From Cuspidothrix issatschenkoi CHARLIE-1 (lineage in GTDB: Bacteria; Cyanobacteriota; Cyanobacteriia; Cyanobacteriales; Nostocaceae): a stretch of 64,000 nucleotides of DNA. The translations under genes were made by a program, and so were the position numbers. Below are positions 15,922 to 26,000 of the stretch, one piece after another (position 1 is the stretch's first letter; every line of letters starts with the position of its first letter). The stretch spans positions 1 to 64,000 of the forward strand of contig NZ_PGEM01000006.1 of assembly GCF_002934005.1 (NCBI RefSeq), in the 5' to 3' direction. Below the pieces are notes generated by a model. It ran no database searches and was not told the origin of the DNA. It saw only the letters and a list, made by a program, of their open reading frames with translations.

Positions 15922-17631
15922 ATGCAAGTTACTTTTAATAATCTTAATCAACTTTGGTCTTATGTATTAACGGAAACCCTCAAACGCTTGGGTTTAAAAT
16001 GCGCTGTTATTTGTCCTGGTTCTCGTTCCACACCTTTAACAGTGGCTTTTGTACAACAAATACCGCATATTGAAGCTATTCCCATTTTAGATGAACGTTC
16101 AGCAGCTTTTTTCGCGTTGGGACGAGCGAAAGCAACAGGCAAACCTGTAGTATTAGTTTGTACTTCGGGAACAGCAGGAGCAAATTTTTATCCTGCGGTA
16201 ATTGAAGCTAGGGAAAGTCGCGTCCCTTTATTAATATTAACCGCCGATAGACCAGCAGAATTACGAGATTGTCATTCTGGACAGACCATAGACCAAGTAA
16301 AACTATACGGTAATTATCCCAATTGGCAAACAGAATTAGCTACACCTTCCCTAGATATGGGAATGTTAGGTTATCTCAGACAAACGATAATCCACGCTTG
16401 GGAACGTTGTCAATTTCCCAATTCAGGAGCGGTACACTTAAATATACCCTTTCGTGATCCTCTCGCGCCAATTCCCGATGGTACAAATTTTACCTTAGAT
16501 GTGGAAGATTTCTTTTCAGGAATAGTTTCCACCTCATTGTCAATTACCAACTACGAATTACCAATTACCGATGATCAAAAAGGGATTATTGTTGCTGGTG
16601 TAGCACAACTACAAGACCCTGAAAAATATTGTAGAGCGATCGCCCATCTAAGTCAAAGTTTGCAATGGCCTGTTTTAGCTGAAGGACTTTCCCCTGTCAG
16701 AAATTATGCAGACTTAAATCCCTATATAATTTCTACATACGATATTATTCTCAGAAATCAGCAACTTGCCCAAGAATTAACCCCAGAAATAGTAATTCAA
16801 ATTGGTGAAATGCCCACAAGTAAAGAATTACGCAATTGGTTAATTACTAATAATTCTCAGCGTTTTGTCATTGATAATTGTGATCAAAATTTAGATCCTT
16901 TACATGGAAAAACCACCCATTTAAGGATGTCACTAACAGGAATTAGTAATTTGGAAATAGGGAATTTTGGAGAAAGTGAATATTTACAAAAATGGTGTGC
17001 AGTAGAAAAACAAATTAGAAAAAATATTGATAATTATTTTCATCAAATAGATGAATTAATCGAAAGTAAAGCCGCTTGGTTAATTTCCCAAACTTTACCA
17101 CCAGCAACACCTTTATTTATTGCTAATAGTATGCCTGTGCGAGACGTAGAATTTTTCTGGAAACCCAATAATTTAAGAATTAACCCCTATTTTAATCGAG
17201 GTGCAAATGGCATTGATGGCACACTTTCCACAGCTTTAGGAATCGCACATCATCAGCAAAGTAGTGTAATGTTAACAGGAGATTTAGCCCTATTACATGA
17301 TACCAATGGGTTTTTAATTAGAAATAAATTTATTGGACATTTGACAATTATCTTAATTAATAACAATGGTGGAGGGATTTTTGAAATGTTACCCATTGCT
17401 AAATTTAATCCCCCTTTTGAAGAATTTTTTGCCACACCTCAAGATATTGATTTTTCTCAGTTATGTGCTACTTATAATGTAGAACATGAATTAATTAATT
17501 CTTGGGAGGAATTACAAGATAATTTAAAGCAATTACCAAAAACGGGAATCAGGGTTTTGGAAATCAGAACAAATAGGAAAAGAGATGTTATTTGGAGAAA
17601 GGAGAATTTGGTGAAGTTCGGTAATTTGTAA
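15922..17631 (+). CDS. menD: SEPHCHC synthase (menaquinone/phylloquinone pathway)
   Basis: 569-aa thiamine-diphosphate enzyme that joins isochorismate and 2-oxoglutarate. Features: CPGSRSTPL at the N-terminus, TSGTAGANFYPAVIEA, TADRPAELRD, and the cofactor region GDLALLHDTNG with LINNNGGGIFEML, all typical of MenD. In cyanobacteria the product feeds phylloquinone for photosystem I. About residues 207-217 (SITNYELPITDD) are encoded by a repeat-like ATTACCAACTACGAATTACC stretch (16540-16571) that appears inserted in frame. The upstream heptamer array leaves about 30 bp for the promoter end. Confidence 0.93.
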   Translation: MQVTFNNLNQLWSYVLTETLKRLGLKCAVICPGSRSTPLTVAFVQQIPHIEAIPILDERSAAFFALGRAKATGKPVVLVCTSGTAGANFYPAVIEARESRVPLLILTADRPAELRDCHSGQTIDQVKLYGNYPNWQTELATPSLDMGMLGYLRQTIIHAWERCQFPNSGAVHLNIPFRDPLAPIPDGTNFTLDVEDFFSGIVSTSLSITNYELPITDDQKGIIVAGVAQLQDPEKYCRAIAHLSQSLQWPVLAEGLSPVRNYADLNPYIISTYDIILRNQQLAQELTPEIVIQIGEMPTSKELRNWLITNNSQRFVIDNCDQNLDPLHGKTTHLRMSLTGISNLEIGNFGESEYLQKWCAVEKQIRKNIDNYFHQIDELIESKAAWLISQTLPPATPLFIANSMPVRDVEFFWKPNNLRINPYFNRGANGIDGTLSTALGIAHHQQSSVMLTGDLALLHDTNGFLIRNKFIGHLTIILINNNGGGIFEMLPIAKFNPPFEEFFATPQDIDFSQLCATYNVEHELINSWEELQDNLKQLPKTGIRVLEIRTNRKRDVIWRKENLVKFGNL

Positions 17632-17688
17632 TTAGCAGTGCGTTAGTAGGTAATATGTAAGGATTTAAGTGAGTTACAAAGCTCCCCA

Positions 17689-19005
17689 TTACGAAAACGG
17701 ACTCCTGCCTTCCTTAACAGATAATTGATATTGATACATAACTCCACATAATGCAGCAACAAAAACCCAAGAAAGAGTATTTAACCGAATATCAAAAGTA
17801 GTGATATCAACAGTATTAAATAATATCCAGCCGATAAAAGTAATGATATAACTGAAGAAAACGAGCCGATTTTCTGGTTCGATAGATTTAGATTTCCATA
17901 GAACTTGACTAGCTGTAATTAATATCCAAATTAGTAACCCAAAAAATAGCAAAGTAGTAATTAAACCAGTTTCCGCAGATAGCATTAAAAATAGATTATG
18001 GGGATGGTTGACATCAATGTGCATTTGGGCTTTATAAAGCCCACCAAAACTACGTAAACCTGAACCAGTTAGAGGATGTTGTTGTGTCAAATTCCAGGCA
18101 AATTGCCATTGTGTTTTTCGCATTAATGCCACTGGCCTATCAGGAAACATATCATCATTTAACCGCGCCCAAATTCCGTAGGGAAAGAAGATACGGAAAA
18201 ATTGGGCAATAGGTGAAGGGGCAAAAGCTGCTAAAAAAAAACAACTGGTAATGCTGACAACACCAGCCACAATTAATCGCCAACCTTGATATAAGGCATA
18301 AGCTAAACAGGTGAAAATAGTAATTCCCCAGCCATTTCGAGAATTAGTTAAAATTAAGGCAATAAAGTTAGCAAATACCGTAATTGTTAAGAAGATGATC
18401 AGAGGATTTTTTTGTTTGAGTTGATGATAGTTTTCTACCCATAAACCTAAACCGAAAATAAAAATGGTGACTAAATATGCAGCTAAAGTGTTAGGGTGCA
18501 TGAAATTAGCACTCATGCGTCCTAAAAATGTTTTCTCCGGTTCAACTAAACAATCTAAAACAATCCATAAAAAATTAAATTGGAAATTCCAACCCAGATA
18601 TAATTGCCCAAAACCGATGATTAAAACAGGTACAGAACCAAACACCATTATCCAAGCAATTTGTCTTAATTGGGCGGGTGTTTGAATTAGGGGAGTGAGT
18701 CCAGTAAAAAAGAAAAAGAAGGGTAATAAATTGAATAAACCTAAAAAAGCATCTAATTTTTGAGGGGCAAAGGCGGTAGTAATGAGTAGTAAAATACTCA
18801 AAATAGCAAACCCCTTGTGAATTGGCCTATCTCTAATAATTCGGTATTGTTTACCCCAAGTGAGAAAGGATGCCACAACTATAGACATCCCACCCAAAAA
18901 TGGACTTATGGGGAAAGATAATAGTCCAAATTGCAGCCAATTCCAAGGGGTTTGTAAGCGATAATTTGGATGATAAAAGGTTTTTTTCAAGCTAGTTCCC
19001 AACAT
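17689..19005 (-). CDS. O-antigen ligase-family (Wzy_C) membrane protein
   Basis: About 438 aa with some ten hydrophobic helices. The Wzy_C region includes LTNSRNGWG, and a large extracytoplasmic loop ends in QQHPLTGSGLRSFGGLY and VNHPHNLFLML. In this family the loop His/Arg residues act in glycan ligation or polymerisation at the outer face of the membrane. IctB belongs to the same superfamily, but this is not close enough to call so. The ATG at 19005 is used; a start 27 codons earlier would overlap the neighbour by 100 bp. It overlaps the upstream YaaW-like gene by 19 bp, so the pair is probably translationally coupled. Confidence 0.8.
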   Translation of the reverse strand: MLGTSLKKTFYHPNYRLQTPWNWLQFGLLSFPISPFLGGMSIVVASFLTWGKQYRIIRDRPIHKGFAILSILLLITTAFAPQKLDAFLGLFNLLPFFFFFTGLTPLIQTPAQLRQIAWIMVFGSVPVLIIGFGQLYLGWNFQFNFLWIVLDCLVEPEKTFLGRMSANFMHPNTLAAYLVTIFIFGLGLWVENYHQLKQKNPLIIFLTITVFANFIALILTNSRNGWGITIFTCLAYALYQGWRLIVAGVVSITSCFFLAAFAPSPIAQFFRIFFPYGIWARLNDDMFPDRPVALMRKTQWQFAWNLTQQHPLTGSGLRSFGGLYKAQMHIDVNHPHNLFLMLSAETGLITTLLFFGLLIWILITASQVLWKSKSIEPENRLVFFSYIITFIGWILFNTVDITTFDIRLNTLSWVFVAALCGVMYQYQLSVKEGRSPFS

Positions 19006-19829
19006 TCTGTACGGGTAAGACGAATTTGCGCGAGGGTGAAGACAGTAGGAATAATTCTGCCATAATTTGTGGCGATCGCTCTCCAACCTAAATCAGCAAA
19101 AAACCAAGCCCACATCACCGGACCCATAAAAGCAAAAACGCTGCGAACAGCACCATAACGGGCTGCACTTATAGTCATTCCTCGACGGGACATTTGTAAA
19201 GCGACATAGTTTTTAAACTGTTTAGTTGCTAATCCTGTACCTGTAATTGCTGCTTCTTTAGCAACTTGATAGGTAGCAAAATGGATTGCAAATTGACGGG
19301 CAATTTGTTGGAGAACAAAAGGTTGAATTACAGAAGTTACAGCCAAGGCACTACCACCTTTAAATATTAATCCTAAAGGATCACGTTGCAATGATAATGG
19401 TAATGGTTGTTTAAGTTTTGATTCTACTAACTGACGTTGAACATCAATAGTTAATTGGTGCTTTTCCTCTTGGGGTAGCTGTTTCCAGACCTTTCCTAGC
19501 AAATGCAAAAAAACTTCTGCTTCTAAATCAATTGTAGTTAAATCTTGATAATCAGGAATTTTCAAATATTTGCATACTTGAATCAGGGCTTGTCGGTAAG
19601 TGACTTGATCAGTACGTCCCCGTAATACTGTTATACCATCAGCCGCTAAAAACCGAAAGCGACCTTCTATGGCATCTAACCAAGCTTGACGGTCTTGGCT
19701 TTGTACCGCCATGGGTTCGGGTGTGTGAACATAATCTAAGGGGTTAAACTTGCGACTAAACAGAATTGCGGTCAAGTTCTGTAGTTCTTCTTCGGTGGCT
19801 AATTCCAATACCGCCCTGAGTTCTTCCAA
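18987..19829 (-). CDS. YaaW-like (UPF0174/DUF3944) protein
   Basis: 280 aa. The N-terminus MEELRAVLELATEEELQNLTAILF resembles the short helix-turn-helix motif of DUF3944 seen in YaaW proteins; the C-terminal half has hydrophobic helices (VFAFMGPVMWAWFFADLGW). The function of the family is unknown. It overlaps the O-antigen-ligase gene downstream by 19 bp, suggesting one transcript. The family call rests on recognition alone. Confidence 0.6.
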   Translation of the reverse strand: MEELRAVLELATEEELQNLTAILFSRKFNPLDYVHTPEPMAVQSQDRQAWLDAIEGRFRFLAADGITVLRGRTDQVTYRQALIQVCKYLKIPDYQDLTTIDLEAEVFLHLLGKVWKQLPQEEKHQLTIDVQRQLVESKLKQPLPLSLQRDPLGLIFKGGSALAVTSVIQPFVLQQIARQFAIHFATYQVAKEAAITGTGLATKQFKNYVALQMSRRGMTISAARYGAVRSVFAFMGPVMWAWFFADLGWRAIATNYGRIIPTVFTLAQIRLTRTECWELA

Positions 19830-20410
19830 TTTCCCTTCCTCTCTTCCGTACAGCTTATTTGTAACCTATTCTACTATCTTGTCAATCAAAAATTTTACCT
19901 TCATCACGGGCTGGAGAGTATAGGAACAAGATTTCTCAGGTTTTACCCATTGTCAAGGATTATTTCATAATTAAACAATCTCAAAACACATCAGGATTTA
20001 TACAAGTAATGTAAGGTACATAATGAGTTATTAACTAACTGTAATTTTAACTATTATTAAAATTTATAATAGTTATCTAAAAATGATCCCTAATGGTTAA
20101 TACTGCGTTTTGTGTAGTTTTTTAGTAAATCAATAGTAATTTGCCATAATTACTATTGCAGGTGTCAAACCATCATTTTCGGTAAAAAATTGGTTAATAC
20201 TTAATTTACTTTTTAAATAAAAGGTATAAGTATTACTCAGTTTAATCGAAATGTTAATGATGGACTAGTACCATAGGTTAGAATTTGCAATGGCTTAAGG
20301 ACGGAAATACAAAATATATTCACAAAGCCTTTGCTGTCAATTGAAAACAATAGCAGTAAAAACTTTGTTGTCCAAATTTCTTTATTTACATCCAACAGGA
20401 AATACAAATT
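19830..20410. other. Intergenic region, 580 bp
   Basis: AT-rich stretch between divergent genes. It has an ATAATAGTTA-rich portion near 20045-20075. No gene or strong hairpin was recognised. Confidence 0.4.
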
Positions 20411-20785
20411 ATGCAAACAGTAGTTAAACTCACAGAACAATCTGTTATCGGGGAAATTAATAATGTTTTAGATACATATCCATATCAACCTTACCAACAA
20501 GCTTTTGCAATTCCTGATTTACGTCAAGAGTTAATTTCCTTTGTAATTCATCGTCTTCCCGGCTTTTATAGCGACATTTCTGATTATTTAATCATAAATA
20601 ATGATGACAAAATTAACTCTTTTCCTCACAAATTACCCCGTCATGCTTTGGAACAACAACTACACTTACAAAAGCTAATCCATCAAGGTATTTCTTCAAT
20701 TATAAGAGATAAATCGGATGTAATTAGTAATTACCTTTGTGCAACAGTTGAACCCAATTGTCAAACCTCTCATTGGTTTGGCTAA
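20411..20785 (+). CDS. Small protein, possibly ComFB-like
   Basis: 124 aa, no signal peptide or membrane helix. The central LRQELISFVIHRLPGFYSDIS resembles the RLPxxY helix of ComFB proteins, which in cyanobacteria bind cyclic dinucleotides, but the match is short and I am not sure. CAACAGGAAATACAAATT before the ATG gives a good AGGA ribosome binding site. A terminator-like hairpin directly follows the stop, so it is a single-gene transcript. Confidence 0.6.
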   Translation: MQTVVKLTEQSVIGEINNVLDTYPYQPYQQAFAIPDLRQELISFVIHRLPGFYSDISDYLIINNDDKINSFPHKLPRHALEQQLHLQKLIHQGISSIIRDKSDVISNYLCATVEPNCQTSHWFG

Positions 20786-20834
20786 AGTCTCAAACGCAAA
20801 TGTAATATTAATTTACAAAAAGAGACTTTACTTA
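20783..20834 (+). terminator. Nested hairpin terminator
   Basis: The perfect 9-bp outer stem TAAAGTCTC/GAGACTTTA (20783-20791, 20822-20830) encloses a smaller TGTAA/TTACA stem. It begins at the stop codon of the preceding gene. The outer tail is only weakly T-rich. Confidence 0.5.
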
Positions 20835-20949
20835 GTATTTGCTTTTTTAGTGCGATGTGCTTGAACTTTCGTATATTCCAGGGTTTTCATATTTACAAGG
20901 AAACTACACCATCGCACTTATTTTATATTTCTTCTGCCTCCTGCCTTCT

Positions 20950-23900
20950 TCAACTCTCCCCATAACCACCTCCCCCAGGAGTTTCAATGACAAATATATC
21001 TTCAGGATTCATTTCTATCACCCCTTTACTTCCCAATTCTTCCACAGTTCCATTATTTCTTTCCACATAATTTTTACCTACCATACCTGCTTCACCACCT
21101 GATAAACCAAAAGGTGGAATAACGCGATGATTTGCTAAAATTCCGGCTGTCATATTTTCCAAAAACCGTAACCGACGAATTACACCATTTCCACCATGAA
21201 ATTTACCTTTTCCTCCGCTATGTTCACGAATGGCGAAATTTTCTAAAATCACCGGAAAACGCCATTCTAAAACTTCAGGATCTGTTAATCTAGAATTAGT
21301 CATGTGGGTGTGAACTGCGTCTGTACCATCAAAATCTGCACCTGCACCAGAACCACCGCAAATAGTTTCATAATATTGATATTTTTCATTCCCAAAAGTG
21401 AAATTATTCATCGTTCCTTGGGAAGCAGCTAATACACTCAAAGCACCATATAAAGCATCAGTAATTGCTTGGGAAGTTTCTACATTTCCGGCAACGACAG
21501 CAGCAGGATAACAAGGGTTTAACATACAACCTTCAGGGATAATAACTTCTAAAGGTTTCATACATCCTGCATTTAAAGGAATATCATCATTTACCAAAGT
21601 CCGAAAAACATATAAAACTGCTGCTTTACATACTGCCGATGGGGCATTAAAGTTATTATTTAATTGTGGTGAAGTCCCAGTAAAGTCTATTTTGGCATTT
21701 CTGAGTTTTTTATCAATAGTAATTTTTACTTTAATCATACTTCCGTCATCCAAAGCATAACTAAAACTACCATCTTTTAAAACTTCAATTACTCGACGTA
21801 CTGATAATTCAGCATTATCTTGCACAAAACCCATATAAGCTTGAACAGTTTCTAAACTGTAGTGTTCTACCATTTTTAGTAATTCTTTAACCCCCAATTC
21901 ATTCGCAGCAATTTGGGCTTTTAAATCAGCGATATTTTGGGTAATATTCCTCGCTGGGTAAGGTTCACTGCTAAGGATATTAATTAATTCCTGTTCACAG
22001 AAAATACCAGCTTTAACTAATTGAAAATTATCTAATAAAATTCCTTCTTCTGTGATACTTGTACTATGAGGTGGCATTGAACCGGGAGTTATTCCCCCAA
22101 TATCGGCATGATGCCCCCGTGAGGCCACATAAAAAATAGGAAGTTGGGAATTAAGAAATACCGGAGTAATAACTGTAATATCAGGAAGGTGAGTCCCCCC
22201 ATTGTAGGGATTATTAGCAGCGAAAACATCACCAAGTTGAATATTATTTTGATGAGTAGAAATTAAAGCCTGGACACTTTCACTCATCGAACCTAAATGT
22301 ACAGGAATATGGGGGGCATTGGCTACCAATTGTCCATGATGATCGAAAATTGCACAGGAAAAATCTAGCCTTTCTTTAATATTGACAGAAGAACTGGTAT
22401 TTTGTAATGTTATCCCCATTTGTTCAGCGATCGCTCGAAACAAATTATTAAAAATTTCCAACATCACAGCATCTTTGCGATTTTGGATTTGAGATTTTGG
22501 ATTTTGGATTACAGTACGATTTAATATCAAATTCTGAAGATTAGTTAATTCCGCTTGCCAGTGGGGTTCAATGATATTTGTACCCGTTGCTTCTACAATA
22601 ATTGCCGGACCAGAAATACAGTCTCCCGGTTGTAAATTCTCCCGACGGTAAACCGGAGTATCCCACCATTTCCCCGCCATATACATCTGCACAGTAGTCT
22701 CAGCAACAGGTAAATTATTATTTATACGTGAAACTACTGTTTCAGAATGGGTATGATGATGTAATACCAACTCTACTGTTGCCGCTTCCACAATTAACCG
22801 CTTTTCGGTTGCAATAAAGCCATAACGCAGACGATGTAACTCTGCAAACTGATTTTGCATTGTGGGCAAATCGGCAAAATCTACTACTAAAGGTGCATCT
22901 GTTCCTTCATATCTTAAAAGCAGTTTTTGATACAAGTTTATCTGAGGGTGATTAGCATCTTGGCGGTTTAATTCCTGTTTTCCCTGTGCTGCTAATTCTG
23001 TAAATACCGCTTGTAAATCTGACAACAATTCCAATTCTAAAACCGCTTCAATTGCCTTCTCTTTTAACACCCTTACATCTGCTAAACCCATACCATAGGC
23101 AGATAAAACACCAGAATAGGGATGAATAAACACCTGTTTTATTCCCAAAGCATCGGCAATTAAACAAGCGTGTTGGCCACCCGCACCGCCAAAACAGCAT
23201 AAAGTATACTCAGATACATCATAACCACGTTGGAGAGAGATTTTTTTAATGGCATTGGCCATTTTATCTACAGCTATGGATAGAAAACCGGTTGCCACTT
23301 CTTCCGCTGTACGATTATCACCTATTTCTGCTAAAAATTCCGTAAATTTTCGCTTGACAATTTCTATGTTTAGAGATTCGTTAGCATTGACACCAAATAC
23401 CTGGGGGAAAAAAGCCGGTTGCAACTTACCCACCATGACATTACAATCTGTCACCGTTAGTGGTCCACCTTTGGAGTAGGCAGCAGGACCCGGATTTGCA
23501 CCGGCTGATTCTGGTCCGACACGATAGCGAGAACCATCATAATGTAAAATTGATCCACCACCAGCAGCTACGGTATGAATAGCCATCATTGGATTTCGCA
23601 ACCTCACCCCAGCAACTTCGCTTTCTAACGTGCGTTCATATTCACCATTATAATGAGCCACATCCGTAGATGTACCACCCATATCAAAACTAATAATTTT
23701 CTTAAATCCTGCTATCAGGCTAGTTTGCACAGCCCCAACAATTCCTCCCGCCGGACCAGATAGAATACTATCTTTACCTTGAAATGTTTCCGCATCAGTC
23801 AATCCGCCGTGGGATTGCATAAATTGGAGGGTGACGTTTTTTCCTAACTGACTCGCCACCTGATTTACATATCTTCGTAAAATCGGCGATAAATAAGCAT

Positions 23901-24528
23901 CAACTACAGTGGTATCACCCCGACTGACTAATTTCATCAATGGGGTGACTTCGTGAGATACGGAAACTTGAGTAAAACCAATGTTTTTGGCTAATTCAGC
24001 AACCTGTTTTTCATGGTTAGTGTAGCGATAACCGTGCATAAATACAATGGCACAGGCACGAATACCTTGATTATAGGTTGATTGCAGTTGGGGACGCAGG
24101 ATATCTAAATTTAAATTTACTAATATCTCACCTTGGGCGTTATAACGTTCTTCTACTTCAATTACTTGCTCATACAACATTTCTGGTAATATAATCTGGC
24201 GAGCAAAAATGTCAGGACGGTTCTGATATCCAATTCTTAAAGCATCTCGAAAGCCTTTGGTGATAAGTAAAACAGTTCTATCCCCTTTTTTTTCCAGTAG
24301 GGCATTTGTAGCCACTGTTGTTCCCATTTTGACAACACCAATTTTTTCTGAGGGAATAGCTTCATCTTCAGCAATCCCTAATATTTCTCGAATTCCCTGA
24401 ATTGCTGCATCGGTGTAACGTTCGGGATTTTCGGATAATAGCTTGTGAATTTGTAACTTACCATCCGGGCATTTGGCGACAATATCAGTAAATGTACCAC
24501 CCCTATCAATCCAAAATTCCCAAGTCAT
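20950..24528 (-). CDS. 5-oxoprolinase / hydantoinase, HyuA-HyuB fusion
   Basis: 1192 aa, the length of single-chain ATP-dependent 5-oxoprolinases (OPLAH type), which open 5-oxoproline to glutamate. The HyuA half begins with [16 protein letters not shown] and has [16 protein letters not shown] and [11 protein letters not shown]. The HyuB half starts near residue 690 ([19 protein letters not shown]) and ends [17 protein letters not shown]. The junction [10 protein letters not shown] is encoded by a tandem GATTTTGG-type repeat (22480-22511), suggesting that a repeat lies at, or made, the linker of once separate genes. It is a single gene; the last bases overlap no neighbour. Confidence 0.9.
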   Translation of the reverse strand: MTWEFWIDRGGTFTDIVAKCPDGKLQIHKLLSENPERYTDAAIQGIREILGIAEDEAIPSEKIGVVKMGTTVATNALLEKKGDRTVLLITKGFRDALRIGYQNRPDIFARQIILPEMLYEQVIEVEERYNAQGEILVNLNLDILRPQLQSTYNQGIRACAIVFMHGYRYTNHEKQVAELAKNIGFTQVSVSHEVTPLMKLVSRGDTTVVDAYLSPILRRYVNQVASQLGKNVTLQFMQSHGGLTDAETFQGKDSILSGPAGGIVGAVQTSLIAGFKKIISFDMGGTSTDVAHYNGEYERTLESEVAGVRLRNPMMAIHTVAAGGGSILHYDGSRYRVGPESAGANPGPAAYSKGGPLTVTDCNVMVGKLQPAFFPQVFGVNANESLNIEIVKRKFTEFLAEIGDNRTAEEVATGFLSIAVDKMANAIKKISLQRGYDVSEYTLCCFGGAGGQHACLIADALGIKQVFIHPYSGVLSAYGMGLADVRVLKEKAIEAVLELELLSDLQAVFTELAAQGKQELNRQDANHPQINLYQKLLLRYEGTDAPLVVDFADLPTMQNQFAELHRLRYGFIATEKRLIVEAATVELVLHHHTHSETVVSRINNNLPVAETTVQMYMAGKWWDTPVYRRENLQPGDCISGPAIIVEATGTNIIEPHWQAELTNLQNLILNRTVIQNPKSQIQNRKDAVMLEIFNNLFRAIAEQMGITLQNTSSSVNIKERLDFSCAIFDHHGQLVANAPHIPVHLGSMSESVQALISTHQNNIQLGDVFAANNPYNGGTHLPDITVITPVFLNSQLPIFYVASRGHHADIGGITPGSMPPHSTSITEEGILLDNFQLVKAGIFCEQELINILSSEPYPARNITQNIADLKAQIAANELGVKELLKMVEHYSLETVQAYMGFVQDNAELSVRRVIEVLKDGSFSYALDDGSMIKVKITIDKKLRNAKIDFTGTSPQLNNNFNAPSAVCKAAVLYVFRTLVNDDIPLNAGCMKPLEVIIPEGCMLNPCYPAAVVAGNVETSQAITDALYGALSVLAASQGTMNNFTFGNEKYQYYETICGGSGAGADFDGTDAVHTHMTNSRLTDPEVLEWRFPVILENFAIREHSGGKGKFHGGNGVIRRLRFLENMTAGILANHRVIPPFGLSGGEAGMVGKNYVERNNGTVEELGSKGVIEMNPEDIFVIETPGGGGYGES

Positions 24529-24882
24529 TGTAGATTACACCTCTTGCAGCATTTATAAAAACATTTAATTAGATATTGGCAAATGTAGCGATCTTCTGTA
24601 TATGTTATGGTGAGAATTCAGGAGTATGGCTAACACCACGCTGCGCTATCAGAATGAAGAACATTTTTCTTTTATCTTCCCTGTTGACTGTTACCTGAAT
24701 TCTTACCGACATTCTTCTGAGGAAGATTGTGCAATATTCATAAACCGTACTTTGTCTAACTATCAAATCTTGAAATGTCCATGCTGGCTGTCTCATCTCT
24801 TCTGACTCCTGACTCGGTGACTCCTGAATTCTTATATGTTATGTATATTTTATCTGATACTTGGATATATTCAAAGGATTTT
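24529..24882. other. Intergenic region with a dispersed repeat
   Basis: 354 bp between divergent oxoprolinase and bestrophin genes. It includes a repeat (24614-24662) whose reverse complement recurs at 42756-42816. The open frame at 24605-24796 is repeat-derived and not accepted as a gene. Confidence 0.45.
24614..24662. repeat. TTCAGGAGTATGGCTAAC repeat, copy 1
   Basis: AATTCAGGAGTATGGCTAAC followed by CACCACGCTGCGCTATCAGA and a GAATGAAGA end. The inverse copy lies at 42756-42816 with a few substitutions. Confidence 0.65.
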
Positions 24883-25776
24883 ATGGCAGAAGAAAAACCC
24901 CAATGGTTTCAAATCGCCTTACAAATTAAAGGTTCAGTCATTGGTGCTATTTACAAACAGGTGCTTTTATGTGGTGCTTTTGGAATATTAATCTCTATAC
25001 TTTATCATTTTCATATTCCAGTTTCCCAGCCAATTTTAGGTAGTGTTATTCCTAGTATCGTTTTAGGTTTATTATTAGTATTGCGGACTAATACAGCCTA
25101 TGAACGCTTTTGGGAAGGACGAAAATGCTGGGGAATAATGGTGAATACTATCCGTAACTTAGCCCGACAAATTTGGGTATCTATTGAGGAAAAAGAACCA
25201 GAAGATAAAGATAATAAAATTACCGCTTTAAACTTACTTGTGGCTTTTGGTGTAGCGACAAAACTGCATTTACGAAGTGAACCTATTAATACAGAACTAG
25301 AAGCACTAATACCCGATCTTGACTATAACCAATTCAAAATTATGAATAATCCTCCTTTAGAAGTAGCTTTCTGGATTGGAGATTATTTACAACACCAATA
25401 TAATCGTAGTTGCCTGAATAGTTATCAACTGGTATCTATGCAAAGATTATTGAATATCTTAGTAGATAATTTAGGTTCTTGTGAAAGAATTTTGAGAACA
25501 CCCATGCCGTTAGCTTATGCTATTCACCTCAAACAATTATTATTACTATATTGCTTACTTCTACCATTTCAAATAGTAGAGGAACTTGGCTGGTGGACTG
25601 GGTTAATTTCTGCTTTAGTTAGCTTCACTTTGTTAGGTATTGAAGCCATTGGTTTAGAAATAGAAAATCCCTTTGGTTATGATGAAAACGACTTACCTTT
25701 AGATACAATTTGCACAACTATGAAACGGAATATTGATGATTTAACTAGCTTATCTCCTACGGTGCATAAATTATAA
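24883..25776 (+). CDS. Bestrophin-family anion channel
   Basis: 297 aa. The signature RTNTAYERFWEGRKCWG follows two hydrophobic helices, with two more near the end (LKQLLLLYCLLLPFQIVEELGWWTG and LVSFTLLGIEAIG), as in bacterial bestrophins (UPF0187). The tail ENPFGYDENDLPLD is also typical. Such proteins form pentameric chloride/bicarbonate channels; some cyanobacterial and algal ones act at the thylakoid. The ATG at 24883 is chosen because AAAGGA stands ahead of it; an upstream in-frame ATG falls in repeat-derived sequence. Confidence 0.85.
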   Translation: MAEEKPQWFQIALQIKGSVIGAIYKQVLLCGAFGILISILYHFHIPVSQPILGSVIPSIVLGLLLVLRTNTAYERFWEGRKCWGIMVNTIRNLARQIWVSIEEKEPEDKDNKITALNLLVAFGVATKLHLRSEPINTELEALIPDLDYNQFKIMNNPPLEVAFWIGDYLQHQYNRSCLNSYQLVSMQRLLNILVDNLGSCERILRTPMPLAYAIHLKQLLLLYCLLLPFQIVEELGWWTGLISALVSFTLLGIEAIGLEIENPFGYDENDLPLDTICTTMKRNIDDLTSLSPTVHKL

Positions 25777-25879
25777 TTATAGCAGAATTTAGGAGTAAGG
25801 AGGGGCGAGCGGTCGTTCGCCTGTACAGGAAAGTGTAAAACAGGCTTTGTTTATAAGTTTCAATTTAGGTTCATTTACC

Positions 25880-25971
25880 AGAACTTACGCAAAAAATTTC
25901 TCAAACTCTTATTTCTCCGTGTCCTCTGTGCCTCTGCGGTTAGTTTTTCCGTGACTTATGCGTAAGCCCTA
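25880..25971. repeat. MITE-like element with GGACTTACGCA ends, copy 1
   Basis: About 92 bp starting AGAACTTACGCAAAAAATT and ending ATGCGTAAGCCCTA, with the internal CTCTTATTTCTCCGTGTCC. Copies 2 to 4 are at 55138-55230, 55773-55865 and 58731-58823. Confidence 0.75.
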
Positions 25972-26000
25972 TTTAGATGATTTATGCAGTCTGACGTAAA

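Noticed and set aside
17689-19005. Annotation as the bicarbonate-related protein IctB
   Set aside because: Same superfamily, but I could not see a closer match than the general Wzy_C motifs.
24605-24796. Minus-strand frame of 63 codons
   Set aside because: Derived from a dispersed repeat whose other copy at 42756 is not open in a like frame.
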